Source: Rhopalosiphum padi (taxonomy: Eukaryota; Arthropoda; Insecta; Hemiptera; Aphididae). Taken from it: a DNA stretch of 64,000 nucleotides. Both the position numbers and the translations under genes were made by a program. Position 1 is the first letter of the stretch. The number at the start of each line of letters is the position of its first letter. The stretch lies in contig NC_083600.1 of NCBI RefSeq assembly GCF_020882245.1, positions 47,153,019-47,217,018 of the forward strand, in the 5' to 3' direction. Below, in pieces: positions 1 to 11,700 of this stretch. A model generated the notes under the pieces. The model searched no databases and was not told the origin of the DNA. It was given only the letters and a program-made list of their open reading frames with translations.

Positions 1-224
1 GATTTGATTGACAGAAAGGAGAATTTACCAAATGAAAGCATCCCGTGGAAAGCCTTTAGAAAGTGCAGTTAACGAGTTGGTCTCAACGAAATGTATCGTA
101 CAGTCGTTGCCAAGTCACGATCGATAAGTTTTTAAAATGGAATTTTCATAATATTGATTCGATAATAAAAAAAATAATAGTGTATAATTGAGTATAATAG
201 AGTATATTTTATCAGCTAATAGTA
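1..224. other. Unassigned flank
   Basis: I see no gene or clear repeat boundary here. The stretch lies immediately before a copy of the R1 dispersed repeat that begins near 225. Confidence 0.4.
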
Positions 225-860
225 TGAAAATGGTTTTGTGTGCTATTTTTCACAGTCACTATACGAATTTTGTGTATGGGTTAGGACCTTCGATCAATAT
301 TAAGATTTGCTCAGAACTACAATAAACTCATCTCTAAAGACAGCCTTTAAATTAATGTTTCATTCGATTACTGATATACTTTAAATTACTTAGGATATAT
401 TAAATTTGTAGAATCTCATGCGAAAGATGTATTAACAAATCTGTATTTTTATAAATTTAAGATGGTAAGCCGATTTAAGCGTATCCGTGTAGGGTTTCGC
501 GGCCATGGTTTAACCTAACCTATGAGCCGTCTGTCTTGAATCACTTGGGATCAATGAATGGTTAAGTTTCGTTGGTTTAGGAGAAGGTAGTTATTGGAAA
601 TTTTGTTGACGGATTTCCGTTGTATAATTTTGAGCTCTCGGTTAGAAACTCATAATTAACACGATTACCTAAACTTTATTTTTAAAACATGTGTTAACAA
701 TTGCATGGTTATATTCAGCAAAAAAATACTGCAAACTGGGTTAACACATGACGCATATTTATTTATACTCTTAATAACGTCATATTTTAATGTATTAAAA
801 AAATACATTTTGTTTCATTATCTAAATAAAAAAATATTATTGGAAAAATCTCATATAAAA
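225..860 (+). repeat. Dispersed repeat R1, copy 1
   Basis: This is a long copy of a repeat found at least seven times in the window. Its left part (225-400) matches 26235-26395. Its middle part, with the TTTTGAGCTCTC motif, and its tail, which ends in a run resembling AATAACGTCATATTT, match copies near 3.6, 27, 30.5, 31.3(-), 32.1(-) and 33.8 kb. A 71-codon ORF at 705-920 lies inside it and is not shared by the other copies, so I do not call a gene. No transposase is visible, so it is probably a non-autonomous element. Confidence 0.65.
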
Positions 861-2480
861 CAAGTACCAGCAAATCATACAAGATTAGAAGAAGTATACC
901 TAACATTTTATACGATGTAATATAATTCATCAATCCCTAATAGCAAAACTTTTGCTGGAGGAGCGAGTTCTTATCAACTTATAAATACAAAGAAAAAACC
1001 TCTTATTCATACTAATACTATGAATTGTACGGATTTTCAGTGTATAAATTTGAGTTTTCAAGGAGAAACGCTTAAGTCAATCGGCGACATCATTTTCTAA
1101 TTTTAAATCCTTGAATATAAAAAAAAAATAGTATTGATTAGAATTCGGGAAATTGAAGGTTCTATGATGTGTGTCCAGAAAAAAAATTCAGTAAAATGTG
1201 TTAAATTTGAACTCAATGGTAAATCGTAGTGTAAAAAAACGATATTGATCTCCCGACGGTAAATCTGCGTACATTGTTAAGTATGAATTGTATATTATAG
1301 GTATTATGTTTTTGATACTGATATTAACCTAATTCATTTTATTATAAGTTAAACAGTAAATTAAAAAAATGATTTCTTTTTCGAAAACATGCCTTTAAAA
1401 ATATGGTTTTGAATTACAGAAATATACAGAATATCGTTATTCATAGTTGAAACACTAATATTTTCCAAACATGAGAAAATATAATGTGATAACTAAAATT
1501 ATGCTTTTATAATAATAATATTTATGATGAACTTTGTATGATAATACAAGTTATATACGTAAAATAACATACGATATATTATATTGCATTATCCCCTAAA
1601 AGCAAAAGTAGTGCTGGAGGAGTGATTTCTTATCATCTTATAAGAATGCAAAAAAATCATAAAAAATGTATTATTATTCGTATTTATACTATAAATAACA
1701 CAGATTTTCTGCTAATAGTTTTGAGCTCTAAATGAGAAATTCATAAGTTAATCAGATAGCCACACGTCATATCGTACCTATACCTCTGTATAATATTATG
1801 TTTTTTAACACAATGTGTTTAACACAAAAAGACTGATTTGTTGACATTAGTAAAAAATAACCACATTCCGCAGTTTTATGCAAATTTTTATAATGCTCTA
1901 AAGTAGACTAAGTTTACATTCTTTGAAAACAAGGTTCCTTATAAATAACTAAGTCATAATAATATAATATTATATTGTAAGTTTAATTCATGAAGTTTAA
2001 TGATTTTTCAGTTTTGTTTTTGATACATTTTATTAAGTTTAAGGTTTTTCAGTTTTGTTATACTTTTATTATATTATGTAATCTTTATGACATTTTATTA
2101 TATTTAATAAAAAGAATAAAAATTCAGTTTTAGTTTTCAATTAATTATTATCTTTCCTTAAAATAATTAGTTTTAAGAATAATTTTCATGTAAGTAATTA
2201 CATTGAAAACGTCACAATTCAAAACTTTATTAAAAAAATGACAAATTAAAAGTGACACTTGTGAAATAAAAATGGCGGATTAGTAAAAAATTAAAAAAAT
2301 CTAATTATTATAGAAAATAGGAGATAATGTAGTGAGTAAAGTAAAAAAAAACAAAAAAATTGACCAACTTATGAAGTTACAAAACGATTTACAAAATGTT
2401 GTACTTTTTCAATTAACTTTATTGAAGAATCACGCTTTTTCAGTTGTGTCACTTTTTAAGCGGGAGTGCGACATGTGTAA
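861..2480. other. AT-rich repeat-derived intergenic DNA
   Basis: No coding region is supported. Two short, partly similar blocks (near 935-1090 and 1585-1760) share the phrase GCTGGAGGAG followed by TTCTTATCA, so they look like degraded copies of one element. The remainder is simple AT-rich sequence. Confidence 0.4.
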
Positions 2481-2489
2481 TCAATAATC

Positions 2490-2830
2490 AATTACATGGT
2501 TATATTTAGCAAATCATTATTGCAAACTATAGTTTAACAGTTTAACACGTTGACTGCGTACCTACTGACGCCAATTTATTTATACTCTCAACAACGTCAT
2601 ATTTTAATGTAATAAGAAAAAACATATATATTTTTTAATATCTAAATAAAAAATATTAACAATTGTAATTTATCTATGCAGAAAATAATATACTGCTGTA
2701 TATTGTGTTTTTTTCACATATATGTAAACGGTTGTATTTTCTTATTTAGTAAAACAATATTGCAAACTAGTTTAACACGTTGACTTCGTGCTGATGCAAA
2801 TTTAATTATACACACTCAATAATAATGAAA
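2490..2830 (+). repeat. R1 tail fragments (two)
   Basis: Two successive partial copies of the R1 tail lie at about 2490-2650 and 2725-2830. Both carry the ATGGTTATATTTAGCAAA-like and TTAACACGTTGACT blocks. They indicate repeated insertion or tandem duplication of the element's 3' part. Confidence 0.55.
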
Positions 2831-2839
2831 TATCTCAAA

Positions 2840-3280
2840 TATTATGTAGAGTGATACTTATTTTCCCTATTTTTAGATTCGGAATTGAACAATCAAAGTT
2901 TTGATTTTAAAATTATGTGTTTATTTTTTTTTCTATTGTGGATATTTACAATATCATTTGTCGATAAAATATTTTAATTTTACTCTGAGAGCTGTTTTTT
3001 TATAAAAAAATGTATCTAGTTTGTACTTTAGAGAGTTCACAACAATTTTTAAAATAATCGGGGGAAAAAAGTTAGTCCAGTGGGTATTTACGTTGAAGTA
3101 CATTAGATGTGAGTAAATAACTATAATTGGTGTACTCGTGTATTTTTGCGTACATGATTTTTATTTTTAATTCTTGGAATTAGAAACAACAATTTTGATT
3201 GGAATTAAGAAAACTGTAGGTTCCATTATGGTATAATATATGTCCAGAAAAAAAATTCAGTCAAATGGTTAATGCTCTTC
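2840..3280 (+). repeat. Dispersed repeat R2, copy 1
   Basis: This block matches 28200-28565, including the shared segments around TTAGTCCAGTGGGTAT and GAAGTACATTAGAT. It resembles non-autonomous elements that are very common in aphid genomes. No ORF of note is present. Confidence 0.55.
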
Positions 3281-3589
3281 TAAAAGATTGGTATCAAGTG
3301 AGCTACTGTAATGAACGTGTTAAATTTAAACTCGGAATTTTGTAGCATTATAATCCTCTAGATAATACACAATCTTAGTTTGATCTAGTCATCGTTATTT
3401 GTTAAACCATCCGTATTTTAATAATGTAATGTTTTTCATTAAATTACTAAAATACGGCTTAAATCATTTCTGTGATATTTTGAAACTTCTATATAAGTTC
3501 CTTAGGAGCGTTTCAATGTTTTTCAAAAACGTTATTCTTATATAACTAGAACATTATTTTGCACAGAGAGCACCAATGGATACGAGGAG

Positions 3590-4050
3590 ATATTAAAAAA
3601 AAAGTCGGGTCTTCTATGCCGCCAACTTAGGCATACCTATTGTAACCATCTACGGTTTCGCGGTCATGTCGAACGACAGTATAGTGAACCCTATATGTCT
3701 TGATTCACTTTAGACCTACGAGTGGTTAAGTTTTGTTAGTGTAAGAGAAGGTTATTGGAAATTTCGTTGACCGAATCCAGTGTATAATTTTTAACTCTCA
3801 GCGCGAAAACCTGTAAGTCGATCGGTTAGTCACATATCGTACGTACTTAAATTTCTGTTTTTAACACGTGTTTAAACAATAGTATGGTTAATGGTTATAT
3901 TTAGAAAAGCAATATGTAAACTAGGTTAACAAGTTGACTGCGTACTTACGCCAATTTTTATACTCTCAATAACGTATGTTTTAATGTAACAAAAAAAAAA
4001 TATATATATTTTATAATACACAAATAAAAAATTATTACCTAATTACAATA
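3590..4050 (+). repeat. Dispersed repeat R1, copy 2
   Basis: This is a diverged copy of R1. It contains the TTTCGCGGTCATG, AGTGGTTAAGTTTTGTTAG and TTAACAAGTTGACTGCGTA blocks in the same order as the copies near 0.4 and 33.8 kb. Confidence 0.6.
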
Positions 4051-4354
4051 TAAAAAAACATTAATTAAATGTTATACTTAATGTCATATTGGATATAGAT
4101 TTAAGTTTATTATACTATTAGACAGACAGTCTTCTGTCACTAGAATTGTCACTAGAAGAGTATTCCATATGAAAGTATTAAAGTTGATTTAGAAACACAT
4201 ATTTATGCATTTGTATTTGTACTTCCAAATAAAAATGACAGTATAGTACTATAGTAGATTAATTAAACATTTTTGAGCATTATCCTATTTAACTCATTGT
4301 TGAAAAAATATTTCCGAAAATAAGTTTGATCCTAGAAACATTAATTATTGAAAA

Positions 4355-4615
4355 ATGGTAAATAAGGATATTATTGAAAATTATTATAAGTGTATTTTAT
4401 ATTGTGCTTTTGCTAATAAAATGTATTGTAGTACTTGTATGGAATTTTCAGTCGATTTATCAAATGTATCTGTTTATGGTGAAGTAGTTACTATTAAAAG
4501 CATTTGTATAAAAGTTCAGATGCATGAAAACACTGCAACACATAAAACAGCACGTGAAAGTTACCTATATAAGAGCTTTTGTTTTTTTCTTCGAGATATT
4601 ACAGTTAATGATTAA
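4355..4615 (+). pseudogene. Isolated 86-codon ORF, possible transposase zinc-finger remnant
   Basis: This ORF is free of stops and starts at ATG. Around residues 25-30 it has a C-x2-C pair (YCSTC) and around residues 57-63 an H-x5-H pair (HENTATH). That spacing loosely recalls the C2H2 (TTF/BED-like) DNA-binding fingers at the N-terminus of hAT-type transposases. There is no downstream catalytic domain, no convincing splice structure and no second copy in the window. It could equally be a chance ORF in AT-rich DNA. Confidence 0.2.
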
Positions 4616-4979
4616 TTAAGTATTTATATTAGATATTTATGTATACCAAAGATATGTTAAACAATGATTATTAATCATATTTTCAAGGTTAAATTTCTAA
4701 GGATTTCTCTTGGTAAATTTACAATTTTCATTAATATTATAATTATTTTATTTTAGGCTAACATAAAAATGTATAACTGAGATATGAGCGTTGAACTCAG
4801 GAGGCCGGTATATTGTTGTAGTCTATATTTATGGTTATAATATACATCTACTATATCGCAATCGCTAAAACTGGGTGTATGATATTTTTAATGTAATTAA
4901 ATATTATAATAACTGAATACGTAACCATAGAATATCAATTTATTTTTACTTTTTTACTTTACAACTGTAGAATATTAGG

Positions 4980-5560
4980 AAATCAATTTATTTTTTACAT
5001 CATAATTAAAATTATTTAGCTTCACATACCTTTTTTTTACCAATCTGCGGCTGGTTGAGTTACCTGCTTAGTTTTAAGGCCACCATGTACATAATACATA
5101 TCTAAACTTAAATATACAGATTTACACACACACACACACACATATACAACCATAAAATACTGCATCAGTATCTGACTGTAAAACTATATTTTGTATTTAT
5201 ATTATTATGTTATTTAAAAAATATAAAAACAAAAAACCAATTTTTTTAATTAGATTTTGTTGAAAAAAAAGTATCTCTCGTTTCTGATTTTTTATTTTAT
5301 TTAATTATAGAAAATAGAAATATCATATAAATCTAAATGTAGATAAATTTATTTTAATGCTTATTGCATTTTTTTTTTTTACAAAAATGATTCTTAATTA
5401 TTTGAATTTAACATTTAATTTTTGCTTGATTGTAAACATGTAATATTTAAAGTTCTTATATTGAATAATATAGATAATAGATACGACTAAATATAACATA
5501 TTAAATTAAAATTAATAATTTTAAAAAAAAAATGTAATAGAAATCTTGACTATATCATTA
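4980..5560 (-). repeat. Conserved 3'-flanking block of gene A (three copies in window)
   Basis: This block follows the stop codon of gene A. It is conserved after gene B (about 36830-37340) and, in part, at 35690-35940. All three share a core around CTGGTTGAGTTA and CTTAGTTTTAAG, and a shared ATCAGTATC-like segment further on. It probably contains the 3' UTR and end-of-gene sequence duplicated with the gene. Gene A carries an (AC)n microsatellite at about 5126-5142 inside it. Candidate poly(A) signals on the minus strand are ATTAAA at 5415-5420 and AATAAA at 5348-5353. Confidence 0.6.
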
Positions 5561-5610
5561 AATAAAACTTTTTCTTTTGAAGAATATTTCATTGACATCC
5601 TAAATAGTCA

Positions 5611-5735
5611 TCATTCTATATGCTCAATTGCTGCATTAAAAATGTCTGAATAAAATGTTTTATAAACATCATCACGTATAAAATTATTAACAACACAGAA
5701 TCTGTTCACCGGGCCTGTTGGGTCGCTTATAAGAT
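5611..5735 (-). CDS. Gene A exon 21 (terminal coding exon)
   Basis: The acceptor TTTTCTAG is followed by 125 coding nt ending in TGA (5611-5613). The exon completes an Asp codon with the previous exon and then encodes 40 residues. These include the motif G-P-V-N-R-F-C and a D-V-Y-K-T-F-Y-S segment. Gene B has the counterparts G-T-V-N-K-Y-C and D-V-Q-K-K-Y-Y-S, so this C-terminal block is conserved at the protein level while the flanking intron drifts. The conserved Cys and aromatic residues make it the best anchor for homology searches. Confidence 0.9.
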
Positions 5736-8700
5736 CTAGAAAATTAATTTGGATTAGATTAGTAACTTATCATTAGTTGAATGTTTACCAACATCGTTTA
5801 TATACAAATAATATGAGGGTAAGGTTATACCTCAAATCCTGTATAATTGCATTAAATACTTCATTCAAGCAATGATTCCAGGATCGCCGATAGTGTCAAT
5901 CACTACATTAATCCGAGGCCAATACTGATTCAAATTATTTGTATAAACTTAATTATTAGTTATTACTTGATTAATATAAACACAAATAATAATAGAACCT
6001 AGAAATTATATTGCGACAAGTCATATAATAACTATATACGAGTATATACTACATGTCGCACATAGGTAATATTTTTGTATTTAGAGTTAATATTGGTATA
6101 AAATAATTCATACCATCTTTAGTATTTTCACTAGTGAGTTTAATTATGTAAAGATTTGACAGAGCTGTAAAAAATAAACTATAATATGATAAATATCTAA
6201 TTTGTACAGTGTAATTATTTTATACATGTAAAGTGTAACTATGTATAACTATTAAAATGTCTAGAGACTTGATAGATGTGATAATATTGACAAATTATTA
6301 TCTAGATAAATATGAAGTGACGTAAATAGAATTTATCCATATAACAATATCATCACACATTTTACAATTATACCAATACCACTATTCAAAATTATGTATT
6401 TGATTAAATTTTAGAATTTATTAATATAATAAAAAATTTTAAAAAATTACACTGATACACACCTACTTAATTGTATATGTACATACAACAATTCATACAT
6501 TTTAATACACAATAATTATATCATCTCGTTGAAATAAAACCTAACATTCTACATAAATCTTGCCTATGTATGTACTTGCAGTCAATAATGACCATATGCT
6601 TATTACCAATCGTGATTTAAATATTTCACCTTAAATATTTAAATGACATAAGTAACTTGAAGTTTTCATATAATAATATTACTACCGATTCTTGAACATA
6701 GCATTTTTTTTTAAACATTTTAACTCTTATTGAAAAGAATTTTTCAATTTATTCCTAAAAACATCAATTAAATGATTCTACATTCAATAAGCTTAAAAAT
6801 TTAATTTAATATCCTACAACAGTTGTTATTTAGTTAAACCAGAATATATTTAAAATAAATAGGCACAATGTATTTTTATAAGTATTCGAAGTTGAATTTT
6901 GGTCAAAATAACGAACATTTGAAAAAAAGTTTTGCAGTTGAAAATGTATAAAATGTGTAATCTTTACAGCTGGGGCTTGATTGTAAATGTAATAAGAAGT
7001 TTCATAACTATAATAATTGACAAAATAAATAAGCTTTAAATTTTAAGTTTAAATTATGACGAAATTACATAATTTCACATTGAAAAGCAATAATAATAAT
7101 TTTGTCAAAATTTAAAAACATTATTCATGGATCATCATTCTTTTACGTGTATTATCAATTTTATTTTACTACATACAATGGCGTTTTAAAAATATGAATA
7201 GGTAGTTAAAGGCTATTATCTAATACAAATTGCATACCATAAAAGTAATTAAAAAGTTTCACGGTGAGTTAGTATTGACACAAAAGTGAATTACAATAAT
7301 ATTAACAAATAATATTATATTAATTATATACTTATAATATTATGTGATACAACATATAAAAGGTTTACGATAAAAATGCAACCGACCTACCGTAATACTC
7401 ATAGAATAATACATTTTTGAATAGCAATATTAAAAAGGGTGGGCATGGGTGTATCACTCTGCTGTATAGTGAGGTAGAGAGTCACTATAATATATGTGTT
7501 TAATTTGAATGCAATTATAGTTATTTTTGTATACGAAAAAGGATTCTGAATGTAGAGTATTTTTCAGTTTAGGACATATTATATTATTATAACCTGTACT
7601 TATATTGTAATATATTTTTTTTCTTTATATATAAGTAATTTATTTTTCTCAACTACTGATGAAACTTTCAAGTTTCTACGACCTATACTTTTTGAAAAAC
7701 AATAAATATTTTAAATTGTTTTAAGATATTTCGTTAATTTCTGTGATTTTGTAAAAATTGAAATTACATACGCTCATAAAATGTTTTCTCTATATTGATG
7801 TTAGATTTTATTTTACAGTTATTTGAAAAAAAAAAAATATGAAGAACCTTGTATTGGGTTTTTCTAACTTAGGTATCAATCACAAACATTTTATGAATTT
7901 TCAACTCAAATGCTTATAATTTATTAGATTTTTTAATGTACAAACGCACTTCAATAAATAGTTAAAATTATATTTTATATACAATTAAGATAAAAACATA
8001 CGTACTCATTACTACCATCTCTAAAAAAAAAAATTAAAAACTGTCATTTTAATGTGATATTATTTGTGTATGATTTTGACATAAATCAAATAAAGACTAT
8101 AATCAAAATATACACACACGCTTTTAAAATTTTCTGTTATAATACTTCTTGTAATGATTCGACATTTTTTGTTAATGTGAATATGTCAACCGGGTTAATG
8201 ATAATAACAATTATATCTGTCAATCTCTTATTGAATGATTTTATATAGATGAATGTCAGTAAGTATTTATCAATTTATAAGAATAGTGATCTTTATAAAA
8301 CTTATGATAAACAAATTTCATAAATTGAGCTACAATGTTCCACATATTAAATGTTATAAAAATATATTGAAATACAATGCACTTACTCACAAAATCTGGA
8401 AATAAAATCATAAACATAATAATTAATATAACATTATTATATGTCATATTTGTGATACTGTCTCTCAATATAATAAATATGGCGAATACTTAATATTGTT
8501 TTTATACAAATAGATTAATATGCCGACATTTTTAATGATTAACCAATAACGTTTGTGAGACACTATTGCCATTTAAATTCTGAGTGAAGCAGTAAAAGTA
8601 TCTATTTATTAATATTTATTATAATATTAAAAGAAAGAGTTAAATACATAAACATTGGCAATCCTCATCATTCTTTCATTTGGTTCATGAGTAGCATAGT

Positions 8701-11700
8701 TTATGCTATATATTGAAATCTAAAATTGATAATTATCACGAGAAGAAAAGTATAGAACTTTTAAATGTATCTAGCAAAGGAGGTTTGGAGAGTCCGTTTT
8801 ACCCGGAACTAACGTATCAAGAAAACTTAAATTTGTGGTCGAGTGACAAAAATACTAACAGTTTAACAAGAAGTTTCACTCTAGGCGTATTATAACTATA
8901 TGTCACGATTGAAAATGGTAAAAATTATATTCACTCATAGATTATTATATTTTTTTTTTTAGTATAACTATGTCCGGGAGTAGGCCCGATAGGGTGAAGA
9001 CCTAGTTCGGAGATCTATTTGGCAGAATTTCTAGTTGGGCATACGTAGGATTATGCCACGTCTAGTGGAGGGGCTAACCACTTAAACAGTCGCTAGCTCA
9101 GATACCATCCGTGTCCGGAATTTGAACCGGCGACGATACGTATTAGAACTGACGACGTAGCACGCTCGGACACTTCGTCGTCCTTTTATACGATGTCACA
9201 TCCATAAGTTTAAAATTAAAGTTGCAATTTTAATTTTAATTGTTTATTAAAAAATAAAACTAATTACGTACTTGTATATTCTGCAATAATATAAAAATAA
9301 GTAATACAATTTATTTCAAAATATGTATAATTGCCCTACTATATGGTCAATTATTGTGTTGAAAATTAACGTATAAAAATCGAAGTCTATCAATAATAAT
9401 ACAACTTACAAACCATCAAAATTTCATAATATTATGAAATTCCGTAGGAAAGTTACTATAACTTTAAACTTTAAAATATATTCTTTTAATGTAAATACAG
9501 AAATATCAATTAGTTATCAATAAGTTCTAGAGTAGAAATATTTGGTTGTTAAATTATTATTTTCAATCAGTTAGAACATTTTTAACCAGCATTAAAGGTA
9601 TATGTTTCAAGAGAAATGTGCAAATTTTTTATTGCAAAAATTAATAATATTGAATCATTAAATAACTAATAAGTATTAATATATTACACAATGAATATAA
9701 GTAATTATTTATTGGTAATCTCTGTTTTATCTAACCATGTATATATTGTATATTATATAGAACCTATTAGCTTTAATATTGTAATTTCGAATCAAACAGT
9801 TCTAGTTATAACAATTAAAAAATAACGGTATTTATTAATTATACTTGTAAATTAGGTGAAATAAATAAATTGATTTAAAAATATAATAATTACTCCAAGT
9901 ATCTGAAAAAAGTTATTTTAATTTTTAGTTATACATTTATATTAAACATAATATACAATAAATTAAGTTTATTTTATAAATAATTGTGATTTCAAATTAT
10001 TTAGTATAAGTTAATTTTTAAAATTTATTGACTTATTGGTTTGGATTAAACTGTAAGTTTTAATTTATAAATTATAGATAAATTTACAAGTTTAATAAGC
10101 TGGGATCAATCAGTTGTTTTTATAAATTTATAATCACAAATGATAAGAGCCACTATTATCGGTTTTTATCGCTAAATGATAAAAGGGTAAAACAGATGAT
10201 GCAGTTTACCGTGTTGTAGATTTCAGAATATTGAAAAAGAAGCTGACTATATCAATGATATAATAACACATAATTTTTAACAATTCTCTTATCAAATAAG
10301 AAATTGTTGGCCATATGTCACGCAAAATACCATAAATATATAAAAAAAATAGAACACGTACCTGTGCGCTCTGTAGGCAATAATTTTTTAGTTAATTTTT
10401 AATATGTACAAAATATATACTTTATACTAGGTTGTTATTTTATAATAAAACACTCATTATATAATATTTATTATTGTTTTTTAAAATATTTTTTTTACAT
10501 AATTTTCTGTTGGAATAAATGATCTAAAAATAATATTTTTTGAATAACAGCATACATATTTATTCTTATATTTTGGAGTATAATACATTTGGAGTATTTC
10601 AATGAATCAAAATTAATGTTGGTCTACTAATCTTGCAAACTGTAACTTAAAATACATATTATTACCAGAGCTCAAAACCTAATGTTTTTGCATATTTGTT
10701 CGAAAAATAGGATTTGATACATATTTATTTATAGATAAAAATATTTCTAATTTCAAAATTTTTATCACATATTTTGTTTTATTTTCTTCGCATCATACAT
10801 AATATTTTAAATATTTATTTTTTTATTCGTTATATATTTATATATTATTTATAATTTTTAACTTTAATTTATAAGAAAAATGAAAACATATAATATATAT
10901 ATTATACATAATGTATTCGTCTTAATTTCAAAATACACCGAAAAATATTTGTGCTTCAGAATATAAAATTAAAAATCAATGCTGTTTTCAAAAAAGTAAA
11001 AATCGATAAAATATCTTATAATAATAGTTTATAATTATTTGAAAATAAAACTTATTAAGAAATATGTTGTTTTATTCACTGAAAATTACGTAAAAAAATA
11101 ATTTCTAAAACGAAATTATACAAACGAATAAAATTATAAAATAATAATAATATTTACATACTATCTAATTGTTCTAAAAAATAATAATTTCAATTGTTAC
11201 TACCTATTAATAATAACTATTAAGGTTTATTAAGAATTATGAATAATATAGATTTAAAATATTCAATAATTCTTTAGTAGAGCTACATTCACTTCAAACT
11301 GATTGGAGACAATATGTTGAAATTCTAATCCGAGCGATGAATGTATTGATATAGTAACGATGTGTACGTTTTTTTTATTATATTTTTTGTTTGTGTCTAA
11401 AATCACTTTTAGGGTTTGAGAGTTTAAATTAGTTAAATAGTTTAATTGGTTCTGTGTTTAGCATATACAAAAAAAACTTGATTTAAAAAAAATCAAATTA
11501 AGCAACTTTTTTTTTAGAACACACGCATTTTGGTAATGAAGATTTGAAATTTTATAAGAATAAAATAAAAAAATATTAATAATATCTACGTACCATGTAT
11601 CACTTCTAAAAAATAATTATAATCGTTACTAATTAGTCATAATAAATAATAACTAATAAAATGTATTAAGAATTATCAATTATCAATATTTAAAAAGTGG

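Noticed and set aside
705..920. 71-codon plus ORF
   Set aside because: It lies inside repeat R1 and is not maintained in the other copies.
9105..9187. A functional tRNA gene
   Set aside because: Pol III boxes are present but the cloverleaf is not intact and the sequence continues into a SINE body with an A-tail.
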